Source: Flavobacteriia bacterium (GTDB lineage: Bacteria; Bacteroidota; Bacteroidia; Flavobacteriales_D; Crocinitomicaceae). Taken from it: a stretch of DNA of 64,000 bases. Position 1 is the stretch's first letter. The number at the start of each line of letters is the position of its first letter. The position numbers and the translations under genes were made by a program. The notes below the pieces were generated by a model. That model was not told the DNA's origin. It did no database searches and saw only the letters and a list, made by a program, of their open reading frames with translations. The stretch covers positions 1 through 64,000 of the forward strand of contig CANFHU010000002.1 of the NCBI GenBank assembly GCA_947446925.1, written 5' to 3'. Shown one piece after another: positions 1 to 12,400 of the stretch.

Positions 1-1737
1 AGTAATTGTTATACCACTCGGATCTACTAATGTTTGCGTTTCATCGTTGGAAGTACAACCCGCATTTGTCACATTGATTTTGGTATACGCACCATTTCCA
101 AGATTTGAAATATCGTATGTTGTCCCAGAGGCAGTAAAAGTGGAAGTGATTGGAGTAGCAGCAGCATCCTTCACGTAACTTAGTGCGTAAATTTTACCAT
201 TGGTTAATCCTGAAATAGTAATTTTTCCATCTGTACCGTTACAGGTTGTTGGATTTGATTTAATAGTTGTAATAGATGGAGTGATACAACTACAAGATTT
301 ATTTAAATTGATTGCGGTTAAATCTGCTGCAATACATCCATCCTTATCTTTAACTTTAATATTATACGTACCATTACCTAATGTTGAAATTGGAGAACTA
401 CTGTATGGATATGAAGTTCCATTATCTAAACTAAAAGTATAAGGTGTAACTCCACCTGTTGCTGTAAGGGTAATTACACCATCTGAATTTACTGTGTTTG
501 CAAGTGTACAAGTTGGATCCGAGGTTTTGGCCGCTGTAATTTTTAATTCGTCTTTTATGGTAATTGTAGTTGCAGTACCTGCAGTATTACATGCACCTGA
601 TAAATTGATGATGATTGTTTCACCATCATCACTTGTATTATCTTTTGTAGGAGTAATTTTAATTGAAGTGGAAGTTTGATTTGCTAAAATAACTGCACTA
701 GAAGGGATTGTGTAATCAGTGTTTTTTGTAGCACTACCAGTCAAGGTATAATTGACGATATAATCACTTGTTGGAGCAGGTGTAGCATTGAATGTAATAA
801 CAGCCTCCGAACAACCTTCTGTAATGTAATTATTTGTTAATACATTCCCATTTAAATCTTTGATAGTTGAAGTATTTTTTACACCTGGACTAACAAAACT
901 TTTTGCTTCTAAAAAAACATAACTATCGTACCCATTATCACTATATCCTACATCTGCAATTGCTAGTTTTATATGATACGTTTCTCCACATACTACTTTT
1001 GCTCCAGCTGTAAAAACAGAGGTATAACCATCTGCTTTAATTTTTATAGTACTTGAATTTTTTGGATTATCATGATAATAATTTGAGTAATTTCTCCAAT
1101 TTACATCAAATACATCACAATTAGCAGCATTACCTTGACTGCCAAAAACACCTGCATTTACGGTGTTTACACTAACAGGTGTGTTTGTATTAGGTATTAA
1201 TGCAATGTTTTTTTTATTATAAGCTACTCCTGAAGGACTAGGTCCAGTTAAAAAGAATGCAAATACATCATTAAAACCTCCACAAGCAAACTCTGGGTAT
1301 TCTTCGGAAGCAAATACATATCTAAAACCAATTGTATCTGAAGTCGCAACGAAATCAAACTCAATCGCTCCAACATCTGTTGTTTTATTACTTTGATCTT
1401 GAATTATAGCTTGTAAATCAGCATCTGAAACACCTCCTGCTGCTGTAGAAGTGGCACCTGAAGTATTGTTTCCTGGTAAATCAGTGATAGAACCACTTGT
1501 TAGAATGATACCTTGGTCTAAAAGAAATGGAATTCCGGGAGATAGCGAAAAACCGCCAGAAAACGAACCTATCTGATTGGCACCTCCTTTAGAAGTAATA
1601 TTTGTTGCAGTCAATCCATTTCCTAGTAATACATTGTTTATTAGGTTAGTAGCGTTTTGGGGAGTAACTACTAGATTTTGACTTAATATTTTAAAACTTA
1701 AGAATAGAAAGCAAATAACGATAAACTTATTTTTCAT
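1..1737 (-). CDS. Choice-of-anchor L domain secreted protein, C-terminus cut by window edge
   Basis: I translated this from the ATG at 1737; the frame stays open to the window edge, giving about 579 codons. Residues 1-21 form a signal peptide ending near FKILSQ. Residues ~22-300 look like a choice-of-anchor L domain: LINNVLLGNGL near the start, GIILTSGSI, then the family hallmark YVFASEEYPEF near residue 145. A Calx-beta-like stretch follows (SATKNTDYTIP, ~335). After it come SprB-like repeats with SDGVITLTATGG and CIAADLTAINL. Such proteins in Bacteroidetes are usually exported by T9SS, but the sorting tail would lie outside the window. The gene heads a minus-strand run of giant secreted proteins. 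The domain call is firm; the function (adhesin or surface-layer protein) is inference. Confidence 0.85.
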   Translation of the reverse strand, partial: MKNKFIVICFLFLSFKILSQNLVVTPQNATNLINNVLLGNGLTATNITSKGGANQIGSFSGGFSLSPGIPFLLDQGIILTSGSITDLPGNNTSGATSTAAGGVSDADLQAIIQDQSNKTTDVGAIEFDFVATSDTIGFRYVFASEEYPEFACGGFNDVFAFFLTGPSPSGVAYNKKNIALIPNTNTPVSVNTVNAGVFGSQGNAANCDVFDVNWRNYSNYYHDNPKNSSTIKIKADGYTSVFTAGAKVVCGETYHIKLAIADVGYSDNGYDSYVFLEAKSFVSPGVKNTSTIKDLNGNVLTNNYITEGCSEAVITFNATPAPTSDYIVNYTLTGSATKNTDYTIPSSAVILANQTSTSIKITPTKDNTSDDGETIIINLSGACNTAGTATTITIKDELKITAAKTSDPTCTLANTVNSDGVITLTATGGVTPYTFSLDNGTSYPYSSSPISTLGNGTYNIKVKDKDGCIAADLTAINLNKSCSCITPSITTIKSNPTTCNGTDGKITISGLTNGKIYALSYVKDAAATPITSTFTASGTTYDISNLGNGAYTKINVTNAGCTSNDETQTLVDPSGITIT

Positions 1738-1897
1738 ATGCAATTTTTAATTCGTGCAGATTAGGTATAAATTATTTACAAATAATCATTTTTGTGTTAT
1801 TTTTTTGGAAAAATAAATTGTAGTATTTCCAGTATAAATATCATTTCTTGTAGTTGATTCCGCTCAGATAACGATTAACTATAAGACTTTCATGAAC

Positions 1898-1931
1898 AAA
1901 AAAAGTTGCCTAGATTTCTAAACAACTTTTT
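1898..1931 (-). terminator. Terminator of the lamin-tail T9SS gene
   Basis: Hairpin with stem AAAAAGTTG (1900-1908) and CAACTTTTT (1923-1931). On the minus strand it is followed by a U-tract. It lies just past the stop of the minus-strand gene ending at 1978. The rest of 1738-1977 is AT-rich leader of the next minus-strand gene, with no other feature that I can support. Confidence 0.6.
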
Positions 1932-1977
1932 AATTTATCACAGCAAATATAATAATTTAACAGCGGAAATTTAGGAT

Positions 1978-4900
1978 TTACTTCACCAAATTCACATGAC
2001 CTGTTTTGTAGTATTCTTTTTCTGTTTGTTTTGATTTAAATTGTAATTTCCAGATATAGGTATTATTTTCCGCTATTTTATTTACATAAGTTCCATCCCA
2101 TCCAATATTTGCATTGTGTGTTTCGAAAATTAATTCTCCTAAACGATTGTAAATCCAAAAAGAGAAGTTTTGCGGATCGTAACCACTCGTGAAAATTGGT
2201 TGAAAAGTATTATTTAATTCATCCTCATTGGGTGTAAATGTATTTGGAATAAAAAAGATTGGTGGGTCAATAGACACAATTTCTTGTGTTACGCTTACAG
2301 GACAAACCCCAGTAGCAGAATTACTACCTTTTAAAGTTACTTTGTAATACTCTCCTGGTGTATTTGGGAAAGTATGACTTGGGCTTGTGTTGTTAATTAT
2401 TGGACTATAATCCCCAAAGTTCCAGGTGTAAAACTTAGCATTTGAATAGTTTATGAATTGTATTTCAGGATTGTATATATCTATTGAATCTGGAGTGAAA
2501 CTGAATTTGATTGTTGGAACTTCAATAGGTGTTATGTATTTTTCTTTTGTCAACTTTCCAACACAGCCACTTGGCGAAATTGAAGTCAAAGTTACTGTAA
2601 ACGAATCAACCGCATGATACGTGTAGGAAGGTTCAATTTCATTACTTTGCATCCCATCCCCAAAATCCCAAATGATATTTGTGTTTTTATTGATGGATTT
2701 ATCGGTGAATTTAACATCATTTCCTATACAAACACTTGTTGAATCAACCGTAAATGCAACTACCGGTAAATTTTCTATAAGGATTAATTGATTATCAACA
2801 CACCCATTAATATCTGTATATTTAACCGTTGCTGTACCTCCTAATTCACCAATTGCAATTCCTGTTATCGGATCAATAGTAAGGTTAGTAGGATTTAAAC
2901 TCGACCATGAGGTTGTATTTCCTGTAGTATTTGCTACTAAATTTATTGTTTTATCAACACATACAAAAGTATCTCCTGCTATTATTGGATTTGGATACAT
3001 CGTAACGTGTATAGACTTAGAGTTTACACAGTTAAAGGCATCCGTTATTTGTAAATTGTATTGACCTGTATCCGATGCAGTAATTTTTGTTAATAGGACA
3101 TTTTGTGTAGATTTAGAAAGTGCTTTTGGTCCAGTCCATGCGTATTGAGCATTAGGAATTGTATTTGCATTTAATTGTACATCTAATCCTTCACAAGGTT
3201 TGTTACAGGAAGGTTGAACAATAGGATTGCTTTTTACGGTTATTGTATAAATATCTGAAGCAGGTATTCCTCCACACCCTGCTGGAGGATTTACGGTTAA
3301 AGTCAGTTTTACAGGTGTAAGTGTATCATTTGCTTTTGAAATATAAGTTGGTGTAAGTGTAGTTTCATTTGTAAGCATACCGTTACCTGAAGTTACAGTC
3401 CATTTTACAGTACCATTACTTGAAGAAGCACCTGAAATTGTTACTTGTTTTTCCATACAAATAGTGGAACTACCATTATTAGTAGATGCAGTAGGTACTA
3501 CTGCTCCAATTACATTTAACATGTAATTAGCTGTTGCTTTTGTTGTATTACCACAACTATTATTACTTGTAACAGTTAACGTTAATGTTACCGTTTTACC
3601 TTCATCATTTACGGTTGGTGTGTAGGTTGGAGATAACGTTGATCCATTCGTTATTGTTCCAGTTCCATCTGAAGTCCATGCAATATCTCCATATGCAGAT
3701 TTTGCGGTAGTAATTGTTGCTGAATTACTCGAACATATTGTTTTACTACCAGTAATTTTTGCTAATGGTAAGGAGTCAACGGTCACTTTGAATGTTACAA
3801 CAGTTGGATCCGGACAAGTGTTTGTACTTGTTACGTGCATACTTAAAGTAACAGTTTTACCTGCATCTGATGCGTTTGGTGTATAGGTAGGGCTATCAGT
3901 TGTTTGGTTGGTAATTGTTCCATTTCCAGTACCACTGATTGACCATAGCACATTTCCATAACTATGACTAGCACCAGATACCGTTGCAGTAGCGTTAGAA
4001 CAAATGGTAGTAGTCCCAGTAGAAACAGCAGTTGGTAATGGGTCAACATTTATTGTGAATGTAACATCTGCTGGATTAGGACATGTATTTCCACTTACAG
4101 TTGCCATGGTTAAAGTTACGGGATTACCAATGTCTGCATTTGAAGGTGTGTAGGTAGGTGTTAATGTATTTGCACCAACTGTAATGGTTCCATTTCCATT
4201 CTCTGTCCAACTATAGGTAGTTCCAGAAGATGCTGTTGCTCCACTAACTGTTGCTGTAGAAGTAGAACAAATTGTTTTTGAACCTCCAGCGCTTGATACA
4301 GGCGTTGGATCTACTGTTAAAGTTACATCTTGAGAATTTATAGGACACTTCCCTGTGGTTTCTAAAATAGTACAATGATATTGATTGTTATTCATAGAAT
4401 TAGTTACATTATTCAAACTTAATGTAGCAGTTGTTTGACCATTAATATTTACCCAAGCAGTACCATTTTTTACTTGCCATTGATATCCAGTTGCAGTAGC
4501 ATTTGCAACCACTGTAAAAGTAGCATTTGTGTTTTCACATACTTTAGACGCTACAGGTTGATTAGTTATAATTGGAGACACACAAGGGTCTGCAGGACAA
4601 GTTACAGATAGTGTTATAACAGGACTTACTGTAGCGATACATCCATTTGCATCTTTTGCTTTAACTGTATAGGAATTTGAAGCAAGTCCAGAAGCAGAAT
4701 TTGAATTTGTAAAATTAGCACCATTATCCGTGCTATATGTATAAGGTGCTAAACCGTTTGATGATGTAATTGTGATTGTACCATCTGAATTAGGTATAGA
4801 ACCATTACAAGTTGGATTTGTACTAGTTGCTGTTGCAGAAATATTGTCTACAGTTAAAGTAACAACGTTAGTTGTTACAGGACAATTACCCGTAGTTTCT

Positions 4901-6354
4901 TTAACAATACATTGATACTGATATGCATTCATACTTGCAGTTACAGTTGTTAAAGTAAGTGTTGCTGATGTTTGATTAACAAGATTATTCCAACCGCTTC
5001 CAGTATTAACTTGCCATTGATAACTGGTTGCAGTTGCATTTGCAGTAACAGAGAAATTTGCATTCGAATTAACACAAACAGTAGTTGAACTAGGTTGAGT
5101 AGTTATTATTGGTGCTGTACAATTACATACTACAGCTAATGTTATGTTCGGACTCACTGAAGCAATACAACCATTATTATCCTTTGCTTTCAGGGTATAT
5201 GTATTGGAAGCCAAACCAGTGAATGTAGCAGAAGATCCGTAGGATGTTCCTCCATCTTTACTGTATGAATAAGGAGAAGTACCTCCAGTTGCAGTTATCG
5301 TTATTGTTCCATCTGAATTAGCTGTAACACCAGTACATGTCGGGTCTGTTTTTGAAGCCGTTGCTGTAGGATTTACAATTGTTACATTGGTTGAGTCGTA
5401 GCCTGGACAAGCCAAACCTGCCAAAGTATATTTAATTTTATAGGTACCAGGTGTACTTGATGATGGAGTTATGTTTCCATTTGTTGCATCTATCGTTAAT
5501 CCAGTAGTAGATGAATATTTTCCACCGCTAGTTCCAACTAATGTTGGGGACTGTATCGCTGAAGATTTACAGATAGGGGAGGAGTATGTAATTTTAGCGG
5601 TAATAGGTTTATTACTTTTACCATACGAAAAAGTTTCTGTTGAAGTTGTAGTAGAAAAAGTTCCTCCGTCTGGAATTCTTACTATCGTTTGTCCTTTATC
5701 AATTGAAGAAGAAGTTATTGTGAAAGTAGTTCCACTACCATACCCAGTAAAAGATTGAAGCGATGTAACCGATGAGCCACTGGGAACACATGGACTACCA
5801 TCTAGACTGAAAGAATTTGGAGTAACTCCAAATGTTGGGTCGTTGGAAGACCATTGAATCATATCAATTACATTTCCATTTTTATCATATAATCCTACCC
5901 AAGAACCTGAATTTTGAAACCACATTCTATTATTTTTGGTATTATCTTCTAAGCAAAAATTAGATGAAGAAACATTATCGGCAATAATATCTATGGTGGT
6001 ACTCGGAGGTGCTGTTGCATTTTTACCTCTTATTACAGCAAATCCCATGGCAGGTATGATTTTACCAGAAGGAACCATGAAACTTGCACCAAGTCCATCT
6101 ATATCGTTATAGGTACCAAGAAAATATCCAGATATATCAACTGGAACACAACTTTTATTATATAATTCTATCCATTCACCACATCCAGGTTGTGGTGGTT
6201 GTCCAGGACTAATTGCTGGACCATAACCAACAAATGAACCATCCCCATTGGCTGGTGCAACATTTAATTCATTAATAACAACTTGAGAATGAGAAAAATT
6301 TAAAATTGTTGTCAGAAGAATAAAAACAAGTGAGAAATTGAAATTTGACTTCAT
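1978..6354 (-). CDS. T9SS type B secreted protein with lamin-tail domain, SprB and Ig-like repeats
   Basis: 1458 aa. A signal peptide (residues 1-23, ending NFSHSQ) is followed by a lamin-tail domain (~24-215: VVINELNVAP, GEWIELYN, VDISGYFL). Two SprB-type repeats carry SDGTITIT and GLASNTYTLKAKD. Two Ig-like domains contain SYQWQV and GYQWQV. Four tandem ~85-residue repeats (~690-1050) share the pattern TICS..ATVSGA...PTYTP. PKD-like modules follow (NIIWDFGDG, FYTWNFGD). The last ~90 residues (FIPNTFTPNEDELNNTF, YNRLGELIFET, WDGTY) are the gliding-motility-associated C-terminal domain that marks T9SS type B cargo. No catalytic motif is visible. Role as a surface adhesin or matrix protein is inferred from architecture. 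Confidence 0.9.
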   Translation of the reverse strand: MKSNFNFSLVFILLTTILNFSHSQVVINELNVAPANGDGSFVGYGPAISPGQPPQPGCGEWIELYNKSCVPVDISGYFLGTYNDIDGLGASFMVPSGKIIPAMGFAVIRGKNATAPPSTTIDIIADNVSSSNFCLEDNTKNNRMWFQNSGSWVGLYDKNGNVIDMIQWSSNDPTFGVTPNSFSLDGSPCVPSGSSVTSLQSFTGYGSGTTFTITSSSIDKGQTIVRIPDGGTFSTTTSTETFSYGKSNKPITAKITYSSPICKSSAIQSPTLVGTSGGKYSSTTGLTIDATNGNITPSSSTPGTYKIKYTLAGLACPGYDSTNVTIVNPTATASKTDPTCTGVTANSDGTITITATGGTSPYSYSKDGGTSYGSSATFTGLASNTYTLKAKDNNGCIASVSPNITLAVVCNCTAPIITTQPSSTTVCVNSNANFSVTANATATSYQWQVNTGSGWNNLVNQTSATLTLTTVTASMNAYQYQCIVKETTGNCPVTTNVVTLTVDNISATATSTNPTCNGSIPNSDGTITITSSNGLAPYTYSTDNGANFTNSNSASGLASNSYTVKAKDANGCIATVSPVITLSVTCPADPCVSPIITNQPVASKVCENTNATFTVVANATATGYQWQVKNGTAWVNINGQTTATLSLNNVTNSMNNNQYHCTILETTGKCPINSQDVTLTVDPTPVSSAGGSKTICSTSTATVSGATASSGTTYSWTENGNGTITVGANTLTPTYTPSNADIGNPVTLTMATVSGNTCPNPADVTFTINVDPLPTAVSTGTTTICSNATATVSGASHSYGNVLWSISGTGNGTITNQTTDSPTYTPNASDAGKTVTLSMHVTSTNTCPDPTVVTFKVTVDSLPLAKITGSKTICSSNSATITTAKSAYGDIAWTSDGTGTITNGSTLSPTYTPTVNDEGKTVTLTLTVTSNNSCGNTTKATANYMLNVIGAVVPTASTNNGSSTICMEKQVTISGASSSNGTVKWTVTSGNGMLTNETTLTPTYISKANDTLTPVKLTLTVNPPAGCGGIPASDIYTITVKSNPIVQPSCNKPCEGLDVQLNANTIPNAQYAWTGPKALSKSTQNVLLTKITASDTGQYNLQITDAFNCVNSKSIHVTMYPNPIIAGDTFVCVDKTINLVANTTGNTTSWSSLNPTNLTIDPITGIAIGELGGTATVKYTDINGCVDNQLILIENLPVVAFTVDSTSVCIGNDVKFTDKSINKNTNIIWDFGDGMQSNEIEPSYTYHAVDSFTVTLTSISPSGCVGKLTKEKYITPIEVPTIKFSFTPDSIDIYNPEIQFINYSNAKFYTWNFGDYSPIINNTSPSHTFPNTPGEYYKVTLKGSNSATGVCPVSVTQEIVSIDPPIFFIPNTFTPNEDELNNTFQPIFTSGYDPQNFSFWIYNRLGELIFETHNANIGWDGTYVNKIAENNTYIWKLQFKSKQTEKEYYKTGHVNLVK

Positions 6355-6486
6355 AATTTAATTAATAATATACACTTTTTTGTAAAGGTATTAATAAAAC
6401 GTAAAAAAGTTTAAAACGTTGCTAAGTAATAGCAAGTTGTTTGTTTTAATTATCCGATGAAAAACGGTGTGTTTTAAATACGTATT

Positions 6487-9400
6487 TTACCTTATCACAT
6501 TCACATGACCTGTCTGGCTATGTTGTTTGTCCACTAATTTTTCTTTGAACTCTAATTTCCAAATGTATGTTGCAGATTCTACGATTTGATTTCCATAGGT
6601 ACCATCCCAGCCAATTTCGGAATTATTAGATTCGAAAATAAGTTCCCCCCAACGATTATAGATACTTAAATGATAATTATAAAAATCTAAACCACTGTAA
6701 AATATCGGTTTAAAAGTATTATTTAATTCATCCCCATTTGGCGTAAATGTATTTGGAATGTAGTAAATCAGTGGTTCTTTGGATACAATTTCTTGTTTAT
6801 AAGTTGTTGAACAACCATTATCTGTGTTGTAACCAGTTAATGTCACCATATAATGCTGCCCAGTTGTAGCGGGGAAAATGTGCGTTGGGTTGGTTGACAC
6901 AGAAATTGGTTTTTCATCCCCAAACATCCATTTGTAATGTTTTGCATTGGAGTGGTTTGTGAAAGAAATTTCAGGATTAAAAATATCGATGGAGTCAGGT
7001 GTAAATGTAAAACTAACAGAAGGTTTAGGTACAACTTCTACATAGTTAATTTTAGTAATTGAATCTTGACAACCATTAGTAGTAATAGAGAGTAAAGAAA
7101 TAGAAAAGAGTCCGCTTTTTTGATATTTATGACGCATTAATTTAGTTCTAATCCCATCTCCGTAATTCCAAATTGCAGTTGCACTTGTAGGAGAACTCAA
7201 ATCCTTCATATAGATACTATCATCAATACAAATTAACTTTTCCGCTTTAAAATCTACAACAGGTAGTGGATATACAGTCAGATTTTTTACCGTTTGACAC
7301 CCTTTATTATCCGTAAATGTAATCGCAGAATTACCAGCGTTTATACCAGTTATGTCTCCTGTTAACGAATTTAGAAGTATGTTGTTATTGGAAGAATTCC
7401 AAGGATTAATTGCTGTAGGAATATGATTTGATTTCATCGAAATTTTACTTTTAACACAAAGTGAAAGAGGATCATTCAAAATCGTAGGAGTAGGGTTTAC
7501 GGTCACCGTTTTAGAATCTTTACATCCATAATTGTCGGTAAAAGTAATAATGCTTTGACCACTTTTTATACCACTCACTTTTCCATCCGAAGTTATCGTT
7601 GCAATAGTGGTTTCGGATGAAGCCCAAGGAGAGGAAGTTGCAGGAGTATGATTTACAGTTAGATTTACTTCACGTGTTTCACACACTTCTTTCATGTTTA
7701 TTATTGGTAATGCGTTAACAGTAATATACATAGAATCCTTATTAATACAACCATGAATATCTGTACCGATAACCATATACTGTTCTGAAATTGAAGGTAT
7801 GAATGATTGACTATTGACTACGGAGTGGTTCCATTGATAACTAACACCGCCTTTTCCTATAAGTTGAATGGAAGAACCACTACAAATTGCAGTATCATTC
7901 CCCGCTAGAATTGTTGGTAATAAATTAATATTTACAAATAAAGAGTCTTTGTTGCTACAACCATTCTCATCTACTCCAACTACTAGATATTGTTTTGTTG
8001 TTAACGGGATAAATGGTGTTTTATCATACACACCATTATCCCATGTGTATGTTTTAGCACCAGTTGCTTTTAAAACAGCGGACTTGCCAAAACAAATAGA
8101 AGTATCGTTTCCTGCTTTTACAATCGGTAAATTGTTAACAATTATTATTACAGTATCGGTTGCGGTACAGTGAATAGCGTCCTCACCGGTTAATATATAT
8201 TTTTTTGTCGTTGTTGGAGAAAACCCAACTCCATCCGAAACGCTTTGATTCCAAGAATAAGAGAATGCATTCCCTTTTGCAAGCAGTGTTATCGGTTGCC
8301 CATAACAGATGGCGGTATCTTTTCCCGCCTGCACATTTGGTGCTTTATTAACTTGAAGTAAAAGGGAATCTTTGTTTACACATCCATGTAAATCCGTTCC
8401 GATAACAATGTATTTATTTGCAGTCAAAGCTTTGAAGTTAGTTCTGTCAAAGATGCCATTATCCCACTTGTAACTAATTGCGCCTAGACCTTTCAGTTGC
8501 ACGTTACTTCCTTCACAAACTAATGTATCATTACCAGCAATTACATTTGGTAGTTGATTAATAGTTACCATCAAGGAATCTTTATTCACACAACCAAAAT
8601 TGTCCGTACCTACGACACGATACACATTACTTAGTGCTGGCGTAAATTTGGTTAAATTAATTACGCCATTATCCCAAGAATAAGTTTGTCCTCCGCTTGC
8701 AGATAGTGAAAGTGATTGACCAATACAAATCGAAGTGTCATTCCCCGCATTTATTTTTGGTAGATCATGAATAGTTACTAAAATAGTATCTGTATTGGTA
8801 CAATTAATTGCATCTTTTCCAGTTAGAACATATTTAGTCGTTACATTAGGTTGAAAAGAGGTATTATCCTGTATACCTTGATCCCAAGAAAAACTTACCG
8901 CATTTCCTTTTGCATGTAGAGTGATTGATTTTCCAAAACAGATTGTAGTATCATTCCCTGCCAAAACGGTTGGAGCATTATTCACAGAAACAAGCATCGA
9001 ATCTTTATTAACGCAACCATTACTATCTGTACCGACAACTAGATATTGTTGATTTGCGTTAGCTTTAAAATTCACTCTGTCTGAAATTCCATTATTCCAA
9101 GAATACCTTAGTGCACCTTGACCTTTCACTTGAATTTCATACCCTTGACAAACCGTAGTGTCGTTTCCAGCCAAAACTTTGGGTAAATTATTTACAGTGA
9201 CTAAAACTGTATCTGTGTTTTTGCATCCAAATACATCTATCCCTGTAACTACATAACTTTGTTTTATGCTTGGAGTGAAATTTACACCGTCTACGACACC
9301 ATTGTTCCAACTAAAGGTTAATGCGCCACTTGCTTTTAATAAAGTACTTTTTCCAATACAAATGGATTGATCATCACCACCATTTACATTTGGAAGAGAA

Positions 9401-12400
9401 TAAATGGAAACATCTACTGCATCCGTGTTTGCACATCCTTTTGCGTCTGTACCAATAACAGTATAGGTCAATTTTTTAGTTGGTGAGAATGCAACATTGT
9501 CTGTTATTCCATTATCCCAAACATACGTATTTGCTCCAGTTGCTTTTAAATTAATTTTTTCACCGCTACAAATAGAAGTATCTTTACCAGCATTTACTTT
9601 AGGTAATTCGTTAATGGTTATGATTAAACTATCTTTATTCATACATCCATTAGCATCCGTTCCAATCACTAAGTATTTTGATGTTTCGGTTGGTGTGAAA
9701 ACTTGATTGTCTGTAATTCCATGATCCCATTGATAAGTTACACCACCAGTTGCTTTGATTTTGAGTGTTTTTTGTTTACAAATAGAGGTGTCATTACCAG
9801 CCTGGATATTTGGTAATGGATTAACGGTAATTGTGAAAGATTTGGAAGGTCCATCACAGGTAATACCTGCATTCGTAAAATGTGGTGTTACTTCAATCGT
9901 TGCAATGATTGGAGAACTAGTCGTGTTTGAAGTTTTAAAACCTATAATATCTCCATTTCCGGTAGTCGGTAAGCCAATTGTTGATTTATCATTTTTCCAA
10001 GTGTATGTAGTTGTTCCTCCTGTGTTATTTGTAGAGAAATGAATGTCATTTGTTTTATCACCTGAACATATACTTACATCGGTTGGTGCTATAACATGTG
10101 CATCTGGATTGATGGTAATGTAATGTTCTGTTGCTGGACCAGTACACGAAATATCTGTAGCCGTAATGTAAATGGTATCTAGTATTGGAGCATATGACTT
10201 ATTTATTGCAGTAAAAGAAGGGAAAATGCCAGTCGCACTATCTTTTTGTCCAATTTTTGTAGTTGGAATTAAACCATTTGTCCATTTTATTTTTCCACCT
10301 ATTGGAGTTGAAGTATATGTAATTGCGTTGATTGTCGTGTTGTTGCATTGGATGATAGGTGTTTTACTATCAACTATTGGTGAATTACAATTTAAAGAAG
10401 TACAACTACCTGTAAAAACTTTTCCACAAGGATCACCAACGGGAGTGATTTGTATATCTACTTTTTCGTTTAAAGTTAATCCAGTTATAATAGTTTGTAA
10501 TGCGCCAGTTGTTAAATTTCCAGAACCAGATTGTCCTTTGCTAGTGATATACGTATAGGTATAACTTGCTGCTGCAGGATTATCATTCCATTTAAATTGA
10601 ACAGAATTTGTTGTTTTTGTACCGCAGGTGATGGTCTGGGTTATTATATCATTTATTTTAGCAGTAGATGTCCCAGATTGATCTTGTGAACAACCATTTG
10701 CATCTTTTACTTTCAATAGATTATATTTAAAAATTCCTGCGGTGAGTGTAGGAACTGAAAGTTTGATTGAATTTCCGCTGGTGGTTTGTATTGTTTTATT
10801 GCTTGTACCATCTACATCGTAGGTGAATGTATATGGCGCTTTTCCTTTTGAACCAGTAAAAGTTAATTCCGGGGATGTCGCATTTTTACATACCTCCGTA
10901 ATATTAGAAATTACTGCCTCAGGTAACGGTTTAAATGTGACTTTTATTTCCTTTTTATCTAAACAACTTACACTTTTTTCACCTATAATATAATAGGTTC
11001 CTGGCATGGAAATTTTTGTAGGGTCATTGATTTTATTTAAATATTTATCGTCTGAATAAAACGTGTATTTTAAGTTTGCAGTGGAACCTGCTACTATTTT
11101 TACATTGGTTAAATCGATTGTACTATCTGGGCAAACTGCAATAGGATCCGTAATTATTAGAGTAGGAGTACTTGCAATTTCCAATTGGATTGGAATACTT
11201 GCAGGACATAAAGAAGTACCAAACATGGTAACATCGCAATTGAATTTTGGATTTCCTCCAACAATCGTTTTGTATACTAAACTATCCGTATTTGAAACTT
11301 CTACATTTGCTTCGTTTTTCCAGGAATAGGAAAGTGCCCCTTTAGGTGCATATAATCGAACAGTATCCCCTACACAATATCGAGAGGGTTTTATCTGAAT
11401 ATCTCTATCAGCACTTATTTCAAATGGTTTGCATTCACAATCCAGATATACATAACCATAATGTTGTAAATGTGAACATCCACCAACAGTATATCTGACA
11501 TGGATGTTTTTACCTATGTATGGGGTTAAATTAATATTGATAGTCGACCAAGGTTTGTAAATAACGAGAGGGTCTTTAGGAGACTTTAAAAAACCGATAT
11601 TATCCCCAACACCCGTTTTTGGTGCTGCCACTAGATAATCTCCACATCCAATTTGCTGCCCATCGTCATCAAAAAGTTCTACTTTAAAAAATGGTTGTTC
11701 TTGTGTTGGATGTCCACCACTTTGAAGTACAGCAGCGTAATTATAGGTATAACTTGCATTATCTTTCGTAACCGGGAAATATTGCTCTATCGTATAACCT
11801 GTCCCTCCTTTTGCATTACTACCTAATCGAATAGATTTTGCACCTTTATATACTGTTTTAAATCCTCCAACTGGATCAATCCCTCCTGTCATAATTTGAA
11901 AACAACTCGTTGGTGCAGTTGTATTGAATAAAGTGGGTGAATATAGTGGGGCAGGTGCACCAGTAGCTCCAGCTAATAAAACACCTGTTGTACCAAACCA
12001 ACTGTTTAAATCGCTTTCAAAATCTTGATTAGAACAACTAGAAACTAAAGGAGCTTCTGCAGGTTTTGTGATGCATAAACCAAAAGTTCCGTTGTTATCA
12101 TTGCCATATTCCCAAATTCGTACCCAAATATATGTACCAGGAACTAAACCTTTTTGATTTATACTTGGCATTGCCGCATTTCCACCTGCACACGTGATTA
12201 ATTTGAAATTTGCGCACGAACCCGAATACAATGCCATTCCAGCACCTTTAATCACTAGTTCTTTCGTAGAAAAAGTTAACTCACCACTAAACGGAACTTT
12301 TACTTTAAACCATACATCTGATCCAAGGAAAGAAGCACATCCTGGTGCTGGAATACCAGTTCCACTAGTGGTTGTTGCTGCTTCTGTAGTATACGTTGAA

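Noticed and set aside
7710-9820. Regular ~210-bp repeats that might suggest a CRISPR or satellite array
   Set aside because: The units lie in one open frame, encode protein modules with conserved cysteines and have no short identical repeats with unique spacers.
10172-10558. 128-codon plus-strand open frame inside the giant repeat gene
   Set aside because: Antisense shadow of the repeat-protein frame, with low-complexity composition mirroring the Thr/Asn-rich coding strand.
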